Assembly: GCA_020027875.1 (NCBI GenBank)
Contig: JAHRHA010000032.1
Location: forward strand, 1 to 50,511
From: Micromonosporaceae bacterium
GTDB taxonomy: Bacteria; Actinomycetota; Actinomycetes; Mycobacteriales; Micromonosporaceae
DNA length: 50,511 nt
Direction: 5' to 3'
Shown: positions 41,631 through 49,855 of the stretch, piece by piece
Layout: each line of letters starts with the position of its first letter
Position numbering within the stretch: position 1 is the stretch's first letter
Program-made: the position numbers and the translations under genes
Notes under the pieces: generated by a model
Database searches by the model: none
Seen by the model: the letters and a program-made list of their open reading frames with translations, nothing else
What the model was told of the DNA's origin: nothing

Positions 41631-42413
41631 TCACGGTGCGCCGAGCCGGCGCGATATCTCGTCGGCCGCCCGGCGAACCGCCTCCGCTACCCGCGGCACC
41701 CGCTCCTGGGTAAGCCGAAAACCGGGGCCGGAGGCGCTCAGAGCGGCGACCACCCCACCGTCGATGTTGAACACTGGCGCGGCGACGGCGGTGAGGCCAA
41801 TCTCCAACTCGTCCACAGTTGTTGCGTACCCCCGCCGCCGCACGTCGGTCAGGTGCGTGTCCAAAATCCTTCGGTCAACAATGGTGTGTTCGGTGTACCG
41901 CTCCAGCACCGGCGCCAGGCACGCCGCCCGCTCGCCGGGGGTGAGGTACGCGAGCAGGACTTTGCCGTTCGACGTGGCGTGTAGCGCGATGCGCTGGCCG
42001 ACCCAGTTGCGGGTCTGCAGCGCCGATGGCCCGGCGACCTGGTCCACGTAGAGCGCGGTCTGGTCGGCGAGCACGGCCAGGTTGATCGTCTCGGCCACCT
42101 CCTGGGCCAGCCGCTCACACACCGGGCGCCCCTCCTGAACCAGGTCGAGCCGGGCCGCGGTGGCCCCGGCGAGCCGGAGAATGCCGACGCCGAGCCGGTA
42201 CTTGCCGCGGTCGACGTCCTGGGTCACCAGGCTGCGGTTCTCCAGGGCGCCCACCAAACGGAACGCGGTCGACTTGTGTACGCCCAGCTCTGTGGCGATC
42301 TCGGTGACCCCGGCCTCGCCCTGCCGGGCCAGGATCTCCAGCACCGTGACGGCACGGTCCACGGACTGGACCGGCGAGGAGTCACGGCCCCCGTCGCGCG
42401 AACTGTTGCCCAT
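41631..42413 (-). CDS. IclR family transcriptional regulator (first)
   Basis: 260 residues. The winged helix-turn-helix covers residues 15-75 (Ser-Val-Asp-Arg-Ala-Val-Thr-Val-Leu, then Glu-Leu-Gly-Val-His-Lys-Ser-Thr-Ala-Phe-Arg-Leu), followed by the IclR effector domain with Gly-Lys-Val-Leu-Leu-Ala-Tyr and Ala-Ala-Pro-Val-Phe near the end. It lies upstream of betB on the same strand and divergently from purU, and probably controls both. The perfect inverted repeat CTGTTGC-N7-GCAACAG covers its own ATG, pointing to autoregulation. Confidence 0.88.
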   Translation of the reverse strand: MGNSSRDGGRDSSPVQSVDRAVTVLEILARQGEAGVTEIATELGVHKSTAFRLVGALENRSLVTQDVDRGKYRLGVGILRLAGATAARLDLVQEGRPVCERLAQEVAETINLAVLADQTALYVDQVAGPSALQTRNWVGQRIALHATSNGKVLLAYLTPGERAACLAPVLERYTEHTIVDRRILDTHLTDVRRRGYATTVDELEIGLTAVAAPVFNIDGGVVAALSASGPGFRLTQERVPRVAEAVRRAADEISRRLGAP

Positions 42414-42423
42414 GATGCAACAG
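42403..42423. promoter_or_regulatory. Inverted repeat at the start of the first IclR gene (operator)
   Basis: CTGTTGC (42403-42409), seven bases, GCAACAG (42417-42423), a perfect palindrome overlapping the regulator's start codon. It shares the GTTGC-N7-GCAAC core with the site at 42501. Size and symmetry fit an IclR dimer site. Confidence 0.65.
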
Positions 42424-42500
42424 TATGGCGAACGTCGGCAGCCCTCAATGCCTTGACAGCACGGGATCGCCACGAGACTCTGTTGCGTATATCAGTAATA

Positions 42501-42517
42501 GTTGCTTTATGCGCAAC
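42501..42517. promoter_or_regulatory. Second GTTGC-N7-GCAAC operator, upstream of purU
   Basis: GTTGC (42501-42505), seven bases, GCAAC (42513-42517). The architecture is the same as at 42403, but on the purU side of the divergent 148-bp gap. An extra half site GTTGC lies at 42482-42486. Binding here would regulate purU from -45 to -61 of its GTG start. Confidence 0.6.
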
Positions 42518-42561
42518 GATCGGCCGGCTAGATTGGCGTCCCACCTCGGCAGGAGGCGGCT

Positions 42562-43458
42562 GTGTCAGCCCAGCAATCCGCGCTCACATCGCGCTCGGAA
42601 CCCACGCGACGGGAGTACGTGCTGACCCTCGCCTGCGCCGACCGGCCCGGCATCGTATACGCGGTGTCAGGCTTCCTCTACCGGAGCTCGGCCAACATCG
42701 CACAGAGCCAGCAGTATGAACAACGCCGCGATGGCCGCTTCTTCATGCGGGTCCACTTCGAGCTTCTAGACGCCGGCGCGACGCTCGCGGACCTCCGAGC
42801 TGGCTTCGCCGAGGTCGCCAACGAGTTCCGGATGACCTGGCAGATGTTCGACCTCGCTGTCCCCACCCGTACCCTCATCATGGTTTCCCGGGCCGGTCAC
42901 TGCCTCAACGACCTGCTATTCCGTTGGCAGATCGGCGCACTGCGGATTGCCCTACCCGCCGTCGCCTCCAACCACCGCGACCACGAGGACCTGGTCGGCT
43001 CGTACGGCATCCCGTTTCATCACATCCCGGTGACCGCCGACACCAAGCCCTCGGCCGAGGCGGCCCTGCTCGAGCTGATCGGTGAGCTCGACATCGAGCT
43101 GGTGGTGTTGGCGCGGTACATGCAGATCCTCTCCGACGACGCGTGCAAGCGTCTGGAGGGGCGGATCATCAACATCCACCACTCGTTCCTGCCCAGCTTC
43201 GTGGGTGCCAAGCCGTACCAGCAGGCGCATGAGCGCGGAGTCAAGCTCATCGGGGCCACCGCCCACTACGTCACGGCCGACCTCGACGAGGGTCCGATCA
43301 TCGAACAGGACGTGGTCCGGGTGGACCACTCCCTCGACCCGGGCGACCTGGCCGTCGCCGGCCGGGACGTCGAGGCGCAGGTGCTGGCCCGCGCCGTCAA
43401 GTGGCATTGCGAGCACCGCGTCCTGCTCGACGGCGACCGGACCATCGTCTTCCACTGA
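42562..43458 (+). CDS. purU: Formyltetrahydrofolate deformylase
   Basis: 298 residues. An N-terminal ACT domain (Ala-Cys-Ala-Asp-Arg-Pro-Gly-Ile-Val-Tyr-Ala-Val) is followed by a formyltransferase fold with Asn-Ile-His-His-Ser-Phe-Leu-Pro-Ser-Phe, Gly-Ala-Thr-Ala-His-Tyr-Val and Asp-Leu-Asp-Glu-Gly-Pro-Ile-Ile. The Asn, His and Asp of these motifs are the catalytic residues. It releases formate and free THF from 10-formyl-THF. In this cluster it would regenerate THF consumed by betaine demethylation. The GTG start has AGGAGG six bases upstream; an IclR-type operator precedes it. Confidence 0.92.
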   Translation: MSAQQSALTSRSEPTRREYVLTLACADRPGIVYAVSGFLYRSSANIAQSQQYEQRRDGRFFMRVHFELLDAGATLADLRAGFAEVANEFRMTWQMFDLAVPTRTLIMVSRAGHCLNDLLFRWQIGALRIALPAVASNHRDHEDLVGSYGIPFHHIPVTADTKPSAEAALLELIGELDIELVVLARYMQILSDDACKRLEGRIINIHHSFLPSFVGAKPYQQAHERGVKLIGATAHYVTADLDEGPIIEQDVVRVDHSLDPGDLAVAGRDVEAQVLARAVKWHCEHRVLLDGDRTIVFH

Positions 43459-43477
43459 GTAGTCAGTCGCCGCACGG

Positions 43478-44917
43478 TCAGTCGCCGAGCTCCTTGCGCC
43501 GGCGCGCCACGTACTCGCTCAGCTCCTCGCGGATCGCGTCGTCGATGGGCGGGCGCTCGTACTCGGCCAGCCGTTTCTGATATATCTCGGTCGCGCGCGC
43601 GGTGGCGTCCAAGGCGCCCCCACGCATCCACCGCTCATAGTTGGCCGACGAAGACAGCAGCGGCCGGTAGAAGCACGTGCGGAACCGCTCCAGGGTGTGA
43701 GCCGCGCCGAGGAAATGCCCGCCGTGGCCAACCTCGGTATGCGCGTCGAAGGCGAGCGAGGCCTCATCGATCTCCAAAGGTGTGAACTCCACCCGCAGCA
43801 TCCGGAGGATCTCCACGTCGATGATGAACTTCTCGAAGCACGCCACCAGGCCGCCTTCGAGCCATCCGGCAGAGTGCATGACGAAGTTCGCCCCGGTCAG
43901 GAACGTCGGCAGCATTGTCATCAGCGCCTCGTACGCCGACTGCGCGTCCGCCGCCTGGCTTGAGGTGAGACCGCCGCCGGTGCGGAACGGCAGGCCGAAG
44001 TGGCGCGCGATCTGGCCGGTGCAGAGCAGGCCCAACGCGGACTCGGGCGTGCCGAAGCACGGTGAGCCGGACTGCATGTCGATGTTCGACAGGAACGAGC
44101 CGAAGATCACAGGCGCGCCGGGCCGGATGAGCTGCGACAGGCAGATTCCGGTGAGCGCCTCGGCCATCTGCTGCACCAGCGTTGCCGGGATGGACACCGG
44201 CGACATGGCCCCCATGAGCAGGAACGGCGTGATGACTACCGTCTGGTTGGCGGCGCTGTACTCGAACTGGGCGTCGAGCATCCGATCGTCCCAGCGCAGC
44301 GGTGAGTTGCAGTTAATCAGAGAAATGGTCGCCGGGGTTGCCTCGATGGGCGCGCGGCCGCCGAAGAGGATCTCCGTCATGGCGATCGTGTCACGTGCGT
44401 TGACACCCGAGACAACATTGCCCATGTAGATCTTGTCAGTGAGGGTCTGCAGCGCGTACACCATGTCAAGGTGGCGTGAGTCGAGCGGGGCGTCGTTCGG
44501 CTCGCAGATGACCCCACCGGCGGAGTCGAGCTCTGGGAAGCTCTGCGCCAGCATCGTGAAGCGGTGGAAGTCGTCCAGGGTCGCGTCCCGGCGTACCTCT
44601 CCTTCGCGAACGAATGGCGGGCCGTAGACGCCGCTGAAGCTCATATGATCGCCGCCGATATGGATGGAGTTGGCCGGGTTACGGGCCTGCACGTCGAACT
44701 CGCGGGGTGCCTTGGCTACCTGCTCGAGGACGAAGTCCGGGTCGAACATCACGGCGTTACCCTCGACGCGCTGCCCGGCCTCGCGGAACAGGTCCAGTGC
44801 GCGAGGCGCCATGAACTCCACGCCGATCTCGCTGACTATGCGCCGCCAGCCCTTATCCAATGTGGTCAGCGCGTCCGGCGACAGGATCTCGTAACGCGGC
44901 ATTGTGTTGACGAACAT
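43478..44917 (-). CDS. MttB-family corrinoid methyltransferase without pyrrolysine (glycine betaine type)
   Basis: 479 residues, a complete trimethylamine methyltransferase superfamily barrel with no in-frame TAG, so it is of the non-pyrrolysine MttB type such as MtgB. Landmarks are Gly-Val-Glu-Phe near residue 32, Gly-Gly-Val-Ile-Cys-Glu-Pro-Asn-Asp near 135, Ile-Ser-Leu-Ile-Asn-Cys-Asn-Ser-Pro-Leu-Arg-Trp-Asp, Gly-Gly-Gly-Leu-Thr-Ser-Ser-Gln-Ala-Ala-Asp-Ala-Gln-Ser near 315 and Gly-His-Gly-Gly-His-Phe-Leu-Gly near 420. It would transfer a methyl group from glycine betaine to the corrinoid protein encoded nearby, leaving dimethylglycine. GGAGG lies five bases before the ATG. Proline betaine or carnitine are possible alternative substrates. 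Confidence 0.85.
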   Translation of the reverse strand: MFVNTMPRYEILSPDALTTLDKGWRRIVSEIGVEFMAPRALDLFREAGQRVEGNAVMFDPDFVLEQVAKAPREFDVQARNPANSIHIGGDHMSFSGVYGPPFVREGEVRRDATLDDFHRFTMLAQSFPELDSAGGVICEPNDAPLDSRHLDMVYALQTLTDKIYMGNVVSGVNARDTIAMTEILFGGRAPIEATPATISLINCNSPLRWDDRMLDAQFEYSAANQTVVITPFLLMGAMSPVSIPATLVQQMAEALTGICLSQLIRPGAPVIFGSFLSNIDMQSGSPCFGTPESALGLLCTGQIARHFGLPFRTGGGLTSSQAADAQSAYEALMTMLPTFLTGANFVMHSAGWLEGGLVACFEKFIIDVEILRMLRVEFTPLEIDEASLAFDAHTEVGHGGHFLGAAHTLERFRTCFYRPLLSSSANYERWMRGGALDATARATEIYQKRLAEYERPPIDDAIREELSEYVARRRKELGD

Positions 44918-44962
44918 CCGACCTCCGATCCGAGCGCGGACGCGTCGAGCTCGTACGGACCC

Positions 44963-44992
44963 TTGACGCGATTGTGGGGCAGATCATACCCT
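44963..44992 (+). promoter_or_regulatory. Promoter for a leaderless mRNA of the second IclR gene
   Basis: TTGACG (44963-44968), 18 bases, TACCCT (44987-44992), then six bases to the ATG at 44999. These match -35 and TANNNT -10 elements, and the predicted transcription start falls on the A of the start codon. No Shine-Dalgarno sequence is present, consistent with a leaderless transcript, which is common in actinomycetes. Confidence 0.55.
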
Positions 44993-44998
44993 CGTCTC

Positions 44999-45834
44999 AT
45001 GGGACGGCAGTTCTACAATATGGAACTCTCGGCGGCCCCGCCCGTCCCGCAGGCCGGCACGCAGGCGGTCGATCGGGCGGCGGAGCTGCTGGCACTCGTT
45101 GTGGAGTCGGCCGGCCCCCGCACCTTCACCTCGCTGATCGAGCAGGCCGGGCTGGCCAAGTCGACTGGCTCACGGCTGCTGCAGGCTCTGGAGCGGCACC
45201 GGCTCGTCCAGCGCGACCGTGGCGGCGCCTTCCGGCCAGGCGCGCTGTTCGCGCTGTACGCGGTGCGCCACGGGGTCGGCAGCGACTTCGTCGAGCTGGC
45301 CACGCCGGTGCTCAACCGGATCGGCGCGCAGACCGGCGAGACCGTGAATCTGGCCGTGCCGCGCGGCGATGTGGTCGTCCAGATCGCCCAGGTCGACAGC
45401 GTCCACCTGCTTGGCACCACCAACTGGGTCGGCCTGACCGTGCCCGCGCACTGCTCGGCCCTGGGGAAAGTCTTCTACGCGTACGGGACGCTGAAGCTGC
45501 CGGACGGGCCGCTGGAGCGCCGCACCGCGCACACCATCACCGGCCGTACCGAACTCCAACGCGACCTCGCCACGGTGCTGCGCCGCGGGTACGCCGTCGC
45601 TCGGGAAGAGCTGGAGCCCGGTCTGGTGGCCGTCGCCAGCCCGGTCCGCGCCCTCGACGGCTCGGTCGTCGCGGCGATCTCCGTTTCCGGACCGACCGCG
45701 CGCATCACCGAACCTCTTGCCGACCACATTGGAGCGCTGCTCGTCACCGAGGCGCTCGCCCTGTCCGCCATTCTCGGGCACGAGGCAAGCCACACCACCA
45801 CGCGCCACAGCACAGCACACAAGGAGAGCGCGGC

Positions 45835-45838
<4 letters not shown>
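44999..45838 (+). CDS. IclR family transcriptional regulator (second), head of the corrinoid operon
   Basis: 279 residues. Winged helix-turn-helix at about residues 25-85 (Gln-Ala-Val-Asp-Arg-Ala-Ala-Glu-Leu-Leu, then Ala-Gly-Leu-Ala-Lys-Ser-Thr-Gly-Ser-Arg-Leu-Leu) and IclR effector domain after it (Cys-Ser-Ala-Leu-Gly-Lys-Val-Phe-Tyr-Ala-Tyr). Its TGA overlaps the corrinoid-protein ATG (ATGA), so it is co-transcribed with the corrinoid genes and divergent from the MttB-family gene; it probably controls both directions. ATG 44999 fits a leaderless transcript; ATG 45020 is an alternative. Confidence 0.87.
45009..45027. promoter_or_regulatory. Inverted repeat inside the start of the second IclR gene (operator)
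   Basis: AGTTC (45009-45013), nine bases, GAACT (45023-45027). It lies just downstream of the predicted transcription start, covering codons 4-10, and would block elongation or initiation when bound. The sequence differs from the first IclR gene's site, implying separate regulators with separate signals. Confidence 0.5.
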
Positions 45839-46500
<662 letters not shown>

Positions 46501-46534
46501 GCGCACCAAGCCCTTGACCGATCCGAGGAGCAGC

Positions 46535-47389
46535 ATGCACACAGTACTGCGATCACCGACCGCCGAGGTCATCATCGGCGACGACCAGCCGTTCTGCGTG
46601 ATCGGTGAGCGGATCAACCCGACCGGTCGGCGTTTGTTCCAGGAGCAGTTGCGCGCGGGCGACCTGTCCCGGATCGAGGTCGATGTCGCCGAACAGCTCG
46701 CCGGCGGCGCGATGGTCTTCGACGTGAACATGGGTATGCCGCTCGCCGACGAGGCCGAACTGCTCGCCGCCGCAATCCGGCTGGTGCAGACACAATCAGA
46801 CCGTCCACTGTGCATCGACTCGTCGGTGGTCGAGGCCCTCGACGCCGGGCTCGCCGCCTATGACGGCAAGGCACTGGTCAACTCGGTGACCGCGGAGGAC
46901 GAGCGGCTCGACGCTATCCTGCCCCTGGTCAAACGCTACGGCGCCGCCGTCATCGGATTGCCCAATGACGAGAACGAGATTCCCGAGGACCCGGCGCGGC
47001 GGGTCGAGCTGACTAGGAAGATCATCCATGTGGCGACGGAGCGCTACGGCATCCCGATCGAGGACATCGTGATCGACCCGCTCGCGATGCCGATCGGCGC
47101 CGACACCTCGCTGGTGGTCAAGACCCTCGACACGATCTCAATGATCAAGGAGGAGTTCGGAGTCAACATGACGCTGGGCGCCTCCAACGTCTCGTTCGGC
47201 ATGCCACAGCGGCACGCGATCGGTGCCGCCTTCCTGCCGATGGCCATGGCGCGCGGGCTCACCAGCGCCATTATGGACGCACGTGCCTCGCAGATCGTCG
47301 ACGCCGTCAAGGCGGCCGATCTGCTGCTCGGCAACGACGCGTGGGGCGCCAACTGGATCTCGACGTTCCGAGCCAGGCAGGGCGCATGA
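46535..47389 (+). CDS. Methyl-corrinoid:tetrahydrofolate methyltransferase (MtgA/MtvA-like pterin-binding domain)
   Basis: About 284 residues, a dihydropteroate-synthase-like pterin-binding barrel. Features are Ile-Gly-Glu-Arg-Ile-Asn-Pro-Thr-Gly near residue 24, Val-Phe-Asp-Val-Asn-Met-Gly-Met-Pro near 65, Cys-Ile-Asp-Ser-Ser near 98, and Asn-Ser-Val-Thr-Ala-Glu-Asp-Glu near 118. Gly-Ala-Ser-Asn-Val-Ser-Phe-Gly-Met-Pro is near 225. These are the folate-contact motifs of MtgA and of the CH3-THF:corrinoid methyltransferases. It would move the methyl group from the corrinoid protein to THF, making methyl-THF. GAGGAG stands four bases before the ATG. Its TGA overlaps the activase ATG (ATGA). Confidence 0.9.
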   Translation: MHTVLRSPTAEVIIGDDQPFCVIGERINPTGRRLFQEQLRAGDLSRIEVDVAEQLAGGAMVFDVNMGMPLADEAELLAAAIRLVQTQSDRPLCIDSSVVEALDAGLAAYDGKALVNSVTAEDERLDAILPLVKRYGAAVIGLPNDENEIPEDPARRVELTRKIIHVATERYGIPIEDIVIDPLAMPIGADTSLVVKTLDTISMIKEEFGVNMTLGASNVSFGMPQRHAIGAAFLPMAMARGLTSAIMDARASQIVDAVKAADLLLGNDAWGANWISTFRARQGA

Positions 47390-49245
47390 CCCGAACCGTC
47401 GAGGAGGAGCTGCTGCCTCACGACGGGCACGGCCGGGTGCGGCTGCACTTCACGCCCAGCGGGCGGGAGGTGCGAGTACCCGCCGGCGTAACCGTGTTCG
47501 ATGCGGCCAGCTGGAACGGTATCGCCATCGACTCGACCTGCGGCGGGCACGGCACCTGTCGCAAATGCCTCGTCCGGATCGATGACGGCACCGTGCCGGT
47601 GTCCAGCCTGGACGTACGGGCGTTCAGCGCGGACCAGCTGCGGGAGGGGTGGCGGCTGGCCTGCCGGGCGCAGGCCATGGCAGACCTGCGGGTCGATGTG
47701 CCCCCGCTGGTCACCCGCCCCAAGGCGGCGACGGTCGGCGTGGGGCGCCAGGTGATCCTGCGCCCGGCCATCCAGAAGAGGTACCTGGAGCTGGACGCGC
47801 CGACGCTGGCCGACCAGACCACCGACCTGGATCGGCTGCTCGCGCCGCTCGACGACCTGAGCCTGCGGGTGGACCTGGACGTGCTGCGTTCGCTTGGCCG
47901 CACCCTACGGGCCAATGACTTCAAGGTGACCGCGGTCGTCGTTGACGACGTGCTCATCGATGTCGAGCCGGGCGATACGACGGCGCGCTGCTTCGGCCTC
48001 GCCTTCGACCTCGGCACCACCACGGTGGTGGCGAGCCTGCTCGACGTCACCACCGGCACGCCGCTCGCCGTCAGCTCCGCCCTCAACCGGCAGCAGCCGT
48101 TCGGCGGCGACGTGATCACACGGATCAGCGCGACCATGATGGACCCATTGGCCCTGAACCGCCTTCGGGCGCTGGCCCACGATACGCTGGACGAGCTGAC
48201 CCGCGAGGTGTGCGCTGAGGCGGATGTACGGCCGGAGGAGGTCTACGAGATCGCGCTTGCCGGCAACGCGACGATGGTGCACATCGCGCTCGGCATCGAT
48301 CCGGAGCCGCTGGGCGTGGCGCCGTTCGTGATGTCGACGCGCACCCTCCCGGAGATCCGGGCAGCAGAACTCGGGGTCGCCGTGCACCCCGGCGCCCGGG
48401 CCGTCGTTTTCCCGTCGCTCGGAGCGTACGTGGGCGGCGACATCATAGCCGGAACGCTCGCCTCGGGCATGGACCGCGACCGCAGGCTGCGGCTGTTCAT
48501 CGACGTCGGCACGAACTGCGAGATCGTCCTGGGCAACGCGGATCGACTGGTCGCCACGGCGGCGCCGGCGGGCCCCGCGTTCGAAGGCGCCCAGATCCGG
48601 TGCGGGATGCGCGCCGCCGACGGCGCGATCGAGGTGGTACGCATCCGCGACGGGGCGTTGGAGCTGGGCGTCATCGGTGGCGACGAGCCGGCCGGGCTGT
48701 GCGGCTCCGGGCTCGTCGACGCGGTCGCGGCGCTCGTCGGCGCCGGCCTCATCGACTCGTCTGGGCGGATGGTCACCGACGAGCAGGCGCGCGAAATCTC
48801 CCCGGGGCTCGCCGACCGGTTGCGCCACCTCGACGGTGAACGCATCTTCGTCTTGCACGATCGCGAGGGCGGCCCCATCTACCTGTCTCAGCGAGACGTG
48901 CGGGCGCTGCAGTTCGCCAAGGCGGCCATCGCGACCGGCTGGAGCCTGCTGCTGGAGGAGATGGGCATCGAGGTGGCGGATGTGCAGCAGGTGCTGCTGG
49001 CCGGCTCGTTCGGCAGCTACCTCTCCCCCGCGAGTGCGATCCGGATCGGGCTCGTGCCGAAGCTACCGGTGCTGCGGGTGGTCAGCGCCGGAAACGTGGC
49101 GGGCGAGGGGGCCAAGATGGCGCTGCTGAGCGTCCGCGAGCGGGCGGGTGCGCTCGCCTTACTTCAAGAGGTTGAGTACGTAGAACTCTCTGATCGGGCC
49201 GACTTCAATGACCGATTCGTTGATCTCCTCGCCTTTCCGTCCTGA
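47386..49245 (+). CDS. RamA-like corrinoid-activation protein (2Fe-2S + ASKHA ATPase, DUF4445)
   Basis: 619 residues. An N-terminal plant-type 2Fe-2S ferredoxin domain has ligands Cys-52, Cys-58, Cys-61 and Cys-93. A linker and middle domain follow, then an ASKHA-fold domain beginning Gly-Leu-Ala-Phe-Asp-Leu-Gly-Thr-Thr-Thr near residue 205, with Leu-Ala-Gly-Asn-Ala-Thr-Met and Ile-Asp-Val-Gly-Thr-Asn-Cys-Glu further on, the second phosphate motif. Such proteins use ATP to reduce inactive Co(II) corrinoid to Co(I). The cofactor oxidises readily in air, so a dedicated reactivase fits an aerobic host. It is translationally coupled to the THF methyltransferase gene. Confidence 0.9.
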   Translation: MTRTVEEELLPHDGHGRVRLHFTPSGREVRVPAGVTVFDAASWNGIAIDSTCGGHGTCRKCLVRIDDGTVPVSSLDVRAFSADQLREGWRLACRAQAMADLRVDVPPLVTRPKAATVGVGRQVILRPAIQKRYLELDAPTLADQTTDLDRLLAPLDDLSLRVDLDVLRSLGRTLRANDFKVTAVVVDDVLIDVEPGDTTARCFGLAFDLGTTTVVASLLDVTTGTPLAVSSALNRQQPFGGDVITRISATMMDPLALNRLRALAHDTLDELTREVCAEADVRPEEVYEIALAGNATMVHIALGIDPEPLGVAPFVMSTRTLPEIRAAELGVAVHPGARAVVFPSLGAYVGGDIIAGTLASGMDRDRRLRLFIDVGTNCEIVLGNADRLVATAAPAGPAFEGAQIRCGMRAADGAIEVVRIRDGALELGVIGGDEPAGLCGSGLVDAVAALVGAGLIDSSGRMVTDEQAREISPGLADRLRHLDGERIFVLHDREGGPIYLSQRDVRALQFAKAAIATGWSLLLEEMGIEVADVQQVLLAGSFGSYLSPASAIRIGLVPKLPVLRVVSAGNVAGEGAKMALLSVRERAGALALLQEVEYVELSDRADFNDRFVDLLAFPS

Positions 49246-49855
49246 CCCGAGGGCGGTCGCGGTCATCGCGTGTGGCGCGTTGGCTCAGGACGTGGCCCGC
49301 GTAGCCGCCAACCACGGCTGGCCGGTTGATGTGCATCCGCTGCCGCCGCTGCTGCACAACCATCCACATCGGATCGCGCCCGAGGTCGCCCAGCTGGCCA
49401 GGGCGCTGCGCGGGCGCTACCGCGCCGTGGCAGTGGCGTACGCGGACTGCGGCACTTATGGCGCGCTCGACGAGGTCTGCACCGAGCTTGGACTGCGCCG
49501 GCTTCGTGGCGAGCACTGCTATGACGTCTTCGCCGGGCAGGCCCGGATGCGCACGCTGCTCGCCGATGAACCCGGGACCTACCTGCTGACCGACTTCCTG
49601 GTGCGCTCGTTCCGTCGTACCGTCGTCGCCGAGCTGGGCCTGGACCGTTTTCCCGACCTACGTGACGACTATTTCGGCCACTACCGCCGGGTGGTCTGGC
49701 TCACCCAGCGCCCGTCGCCCGAGCTGGCCGAGCAGGCGCAGGCGGCCGCCGACCTGCTCGGGCTCCCCCTGGACGTCGTGCACGTGGGCGACGACGGGCT
49801 GGCGAGGGAAATGCTCAGCGTGCTGCACGTCAGCCGGGTAGTGGAGTCCGTATGA
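49208..49855 (+). CDS. DUF1638 domain protein at the end of the corrinoid operon
   Basis: 215 residues. Val-Ile-Ala-Cys-Gly-Ala-Leu near residue 19, His-Pro-Leu-Pro-Pro-Leu-Leu-His-Asn near 43, Tyr-Ala-Asp-Cys-Gly-Thr-Tyr-Gly near 78 and Gly-Glu-His-Cys-Tyr-Asp-Val-Phe-Ala-Gly near 101 are the DUF1638 hallmarks. Conserved Cys and His residues suggest metal or corrinoid binding. No function is proven; its place in this operon suggests a role in corrinoid methyl transfer or cofactor handling. Its ATG lies 38 bp inside the activase gene. Confidence 0.8.
   Translation: MTDSLISSPFRPDPRAVAVIACGALAQDVARVAANHGWPVDVHPLPPLLHNHPHRIAPEVAQLARALRGRYRAVAVAYADCGTYGALDEVCTELGLRRLRGEHCYDVFAGQARMRTLLADEPGTYLLTDFLVRSFRRTVVAELGLDRFPDLRDDYFGHYRRVVWLTQRPSPELAEQAQAAADLLGLPLDVVHVGDDGLAREMLSVLHVSRVVESV

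Noticed and set aside
43478..44917. A pyrrolysine-containing trimethylamine methyltransferase
   Set aside because: The frame has no internal TAG and is complete at 479 codons, so it belongs to the non-pyrrolysine branch.
44918..44998. A cobalamin riboswitch before the corrinoid genes
   Set aside because: The divergent gap is only 81 bp, and neither side shows the length or B12-box needed; regulation is better explained by the IclR protein.
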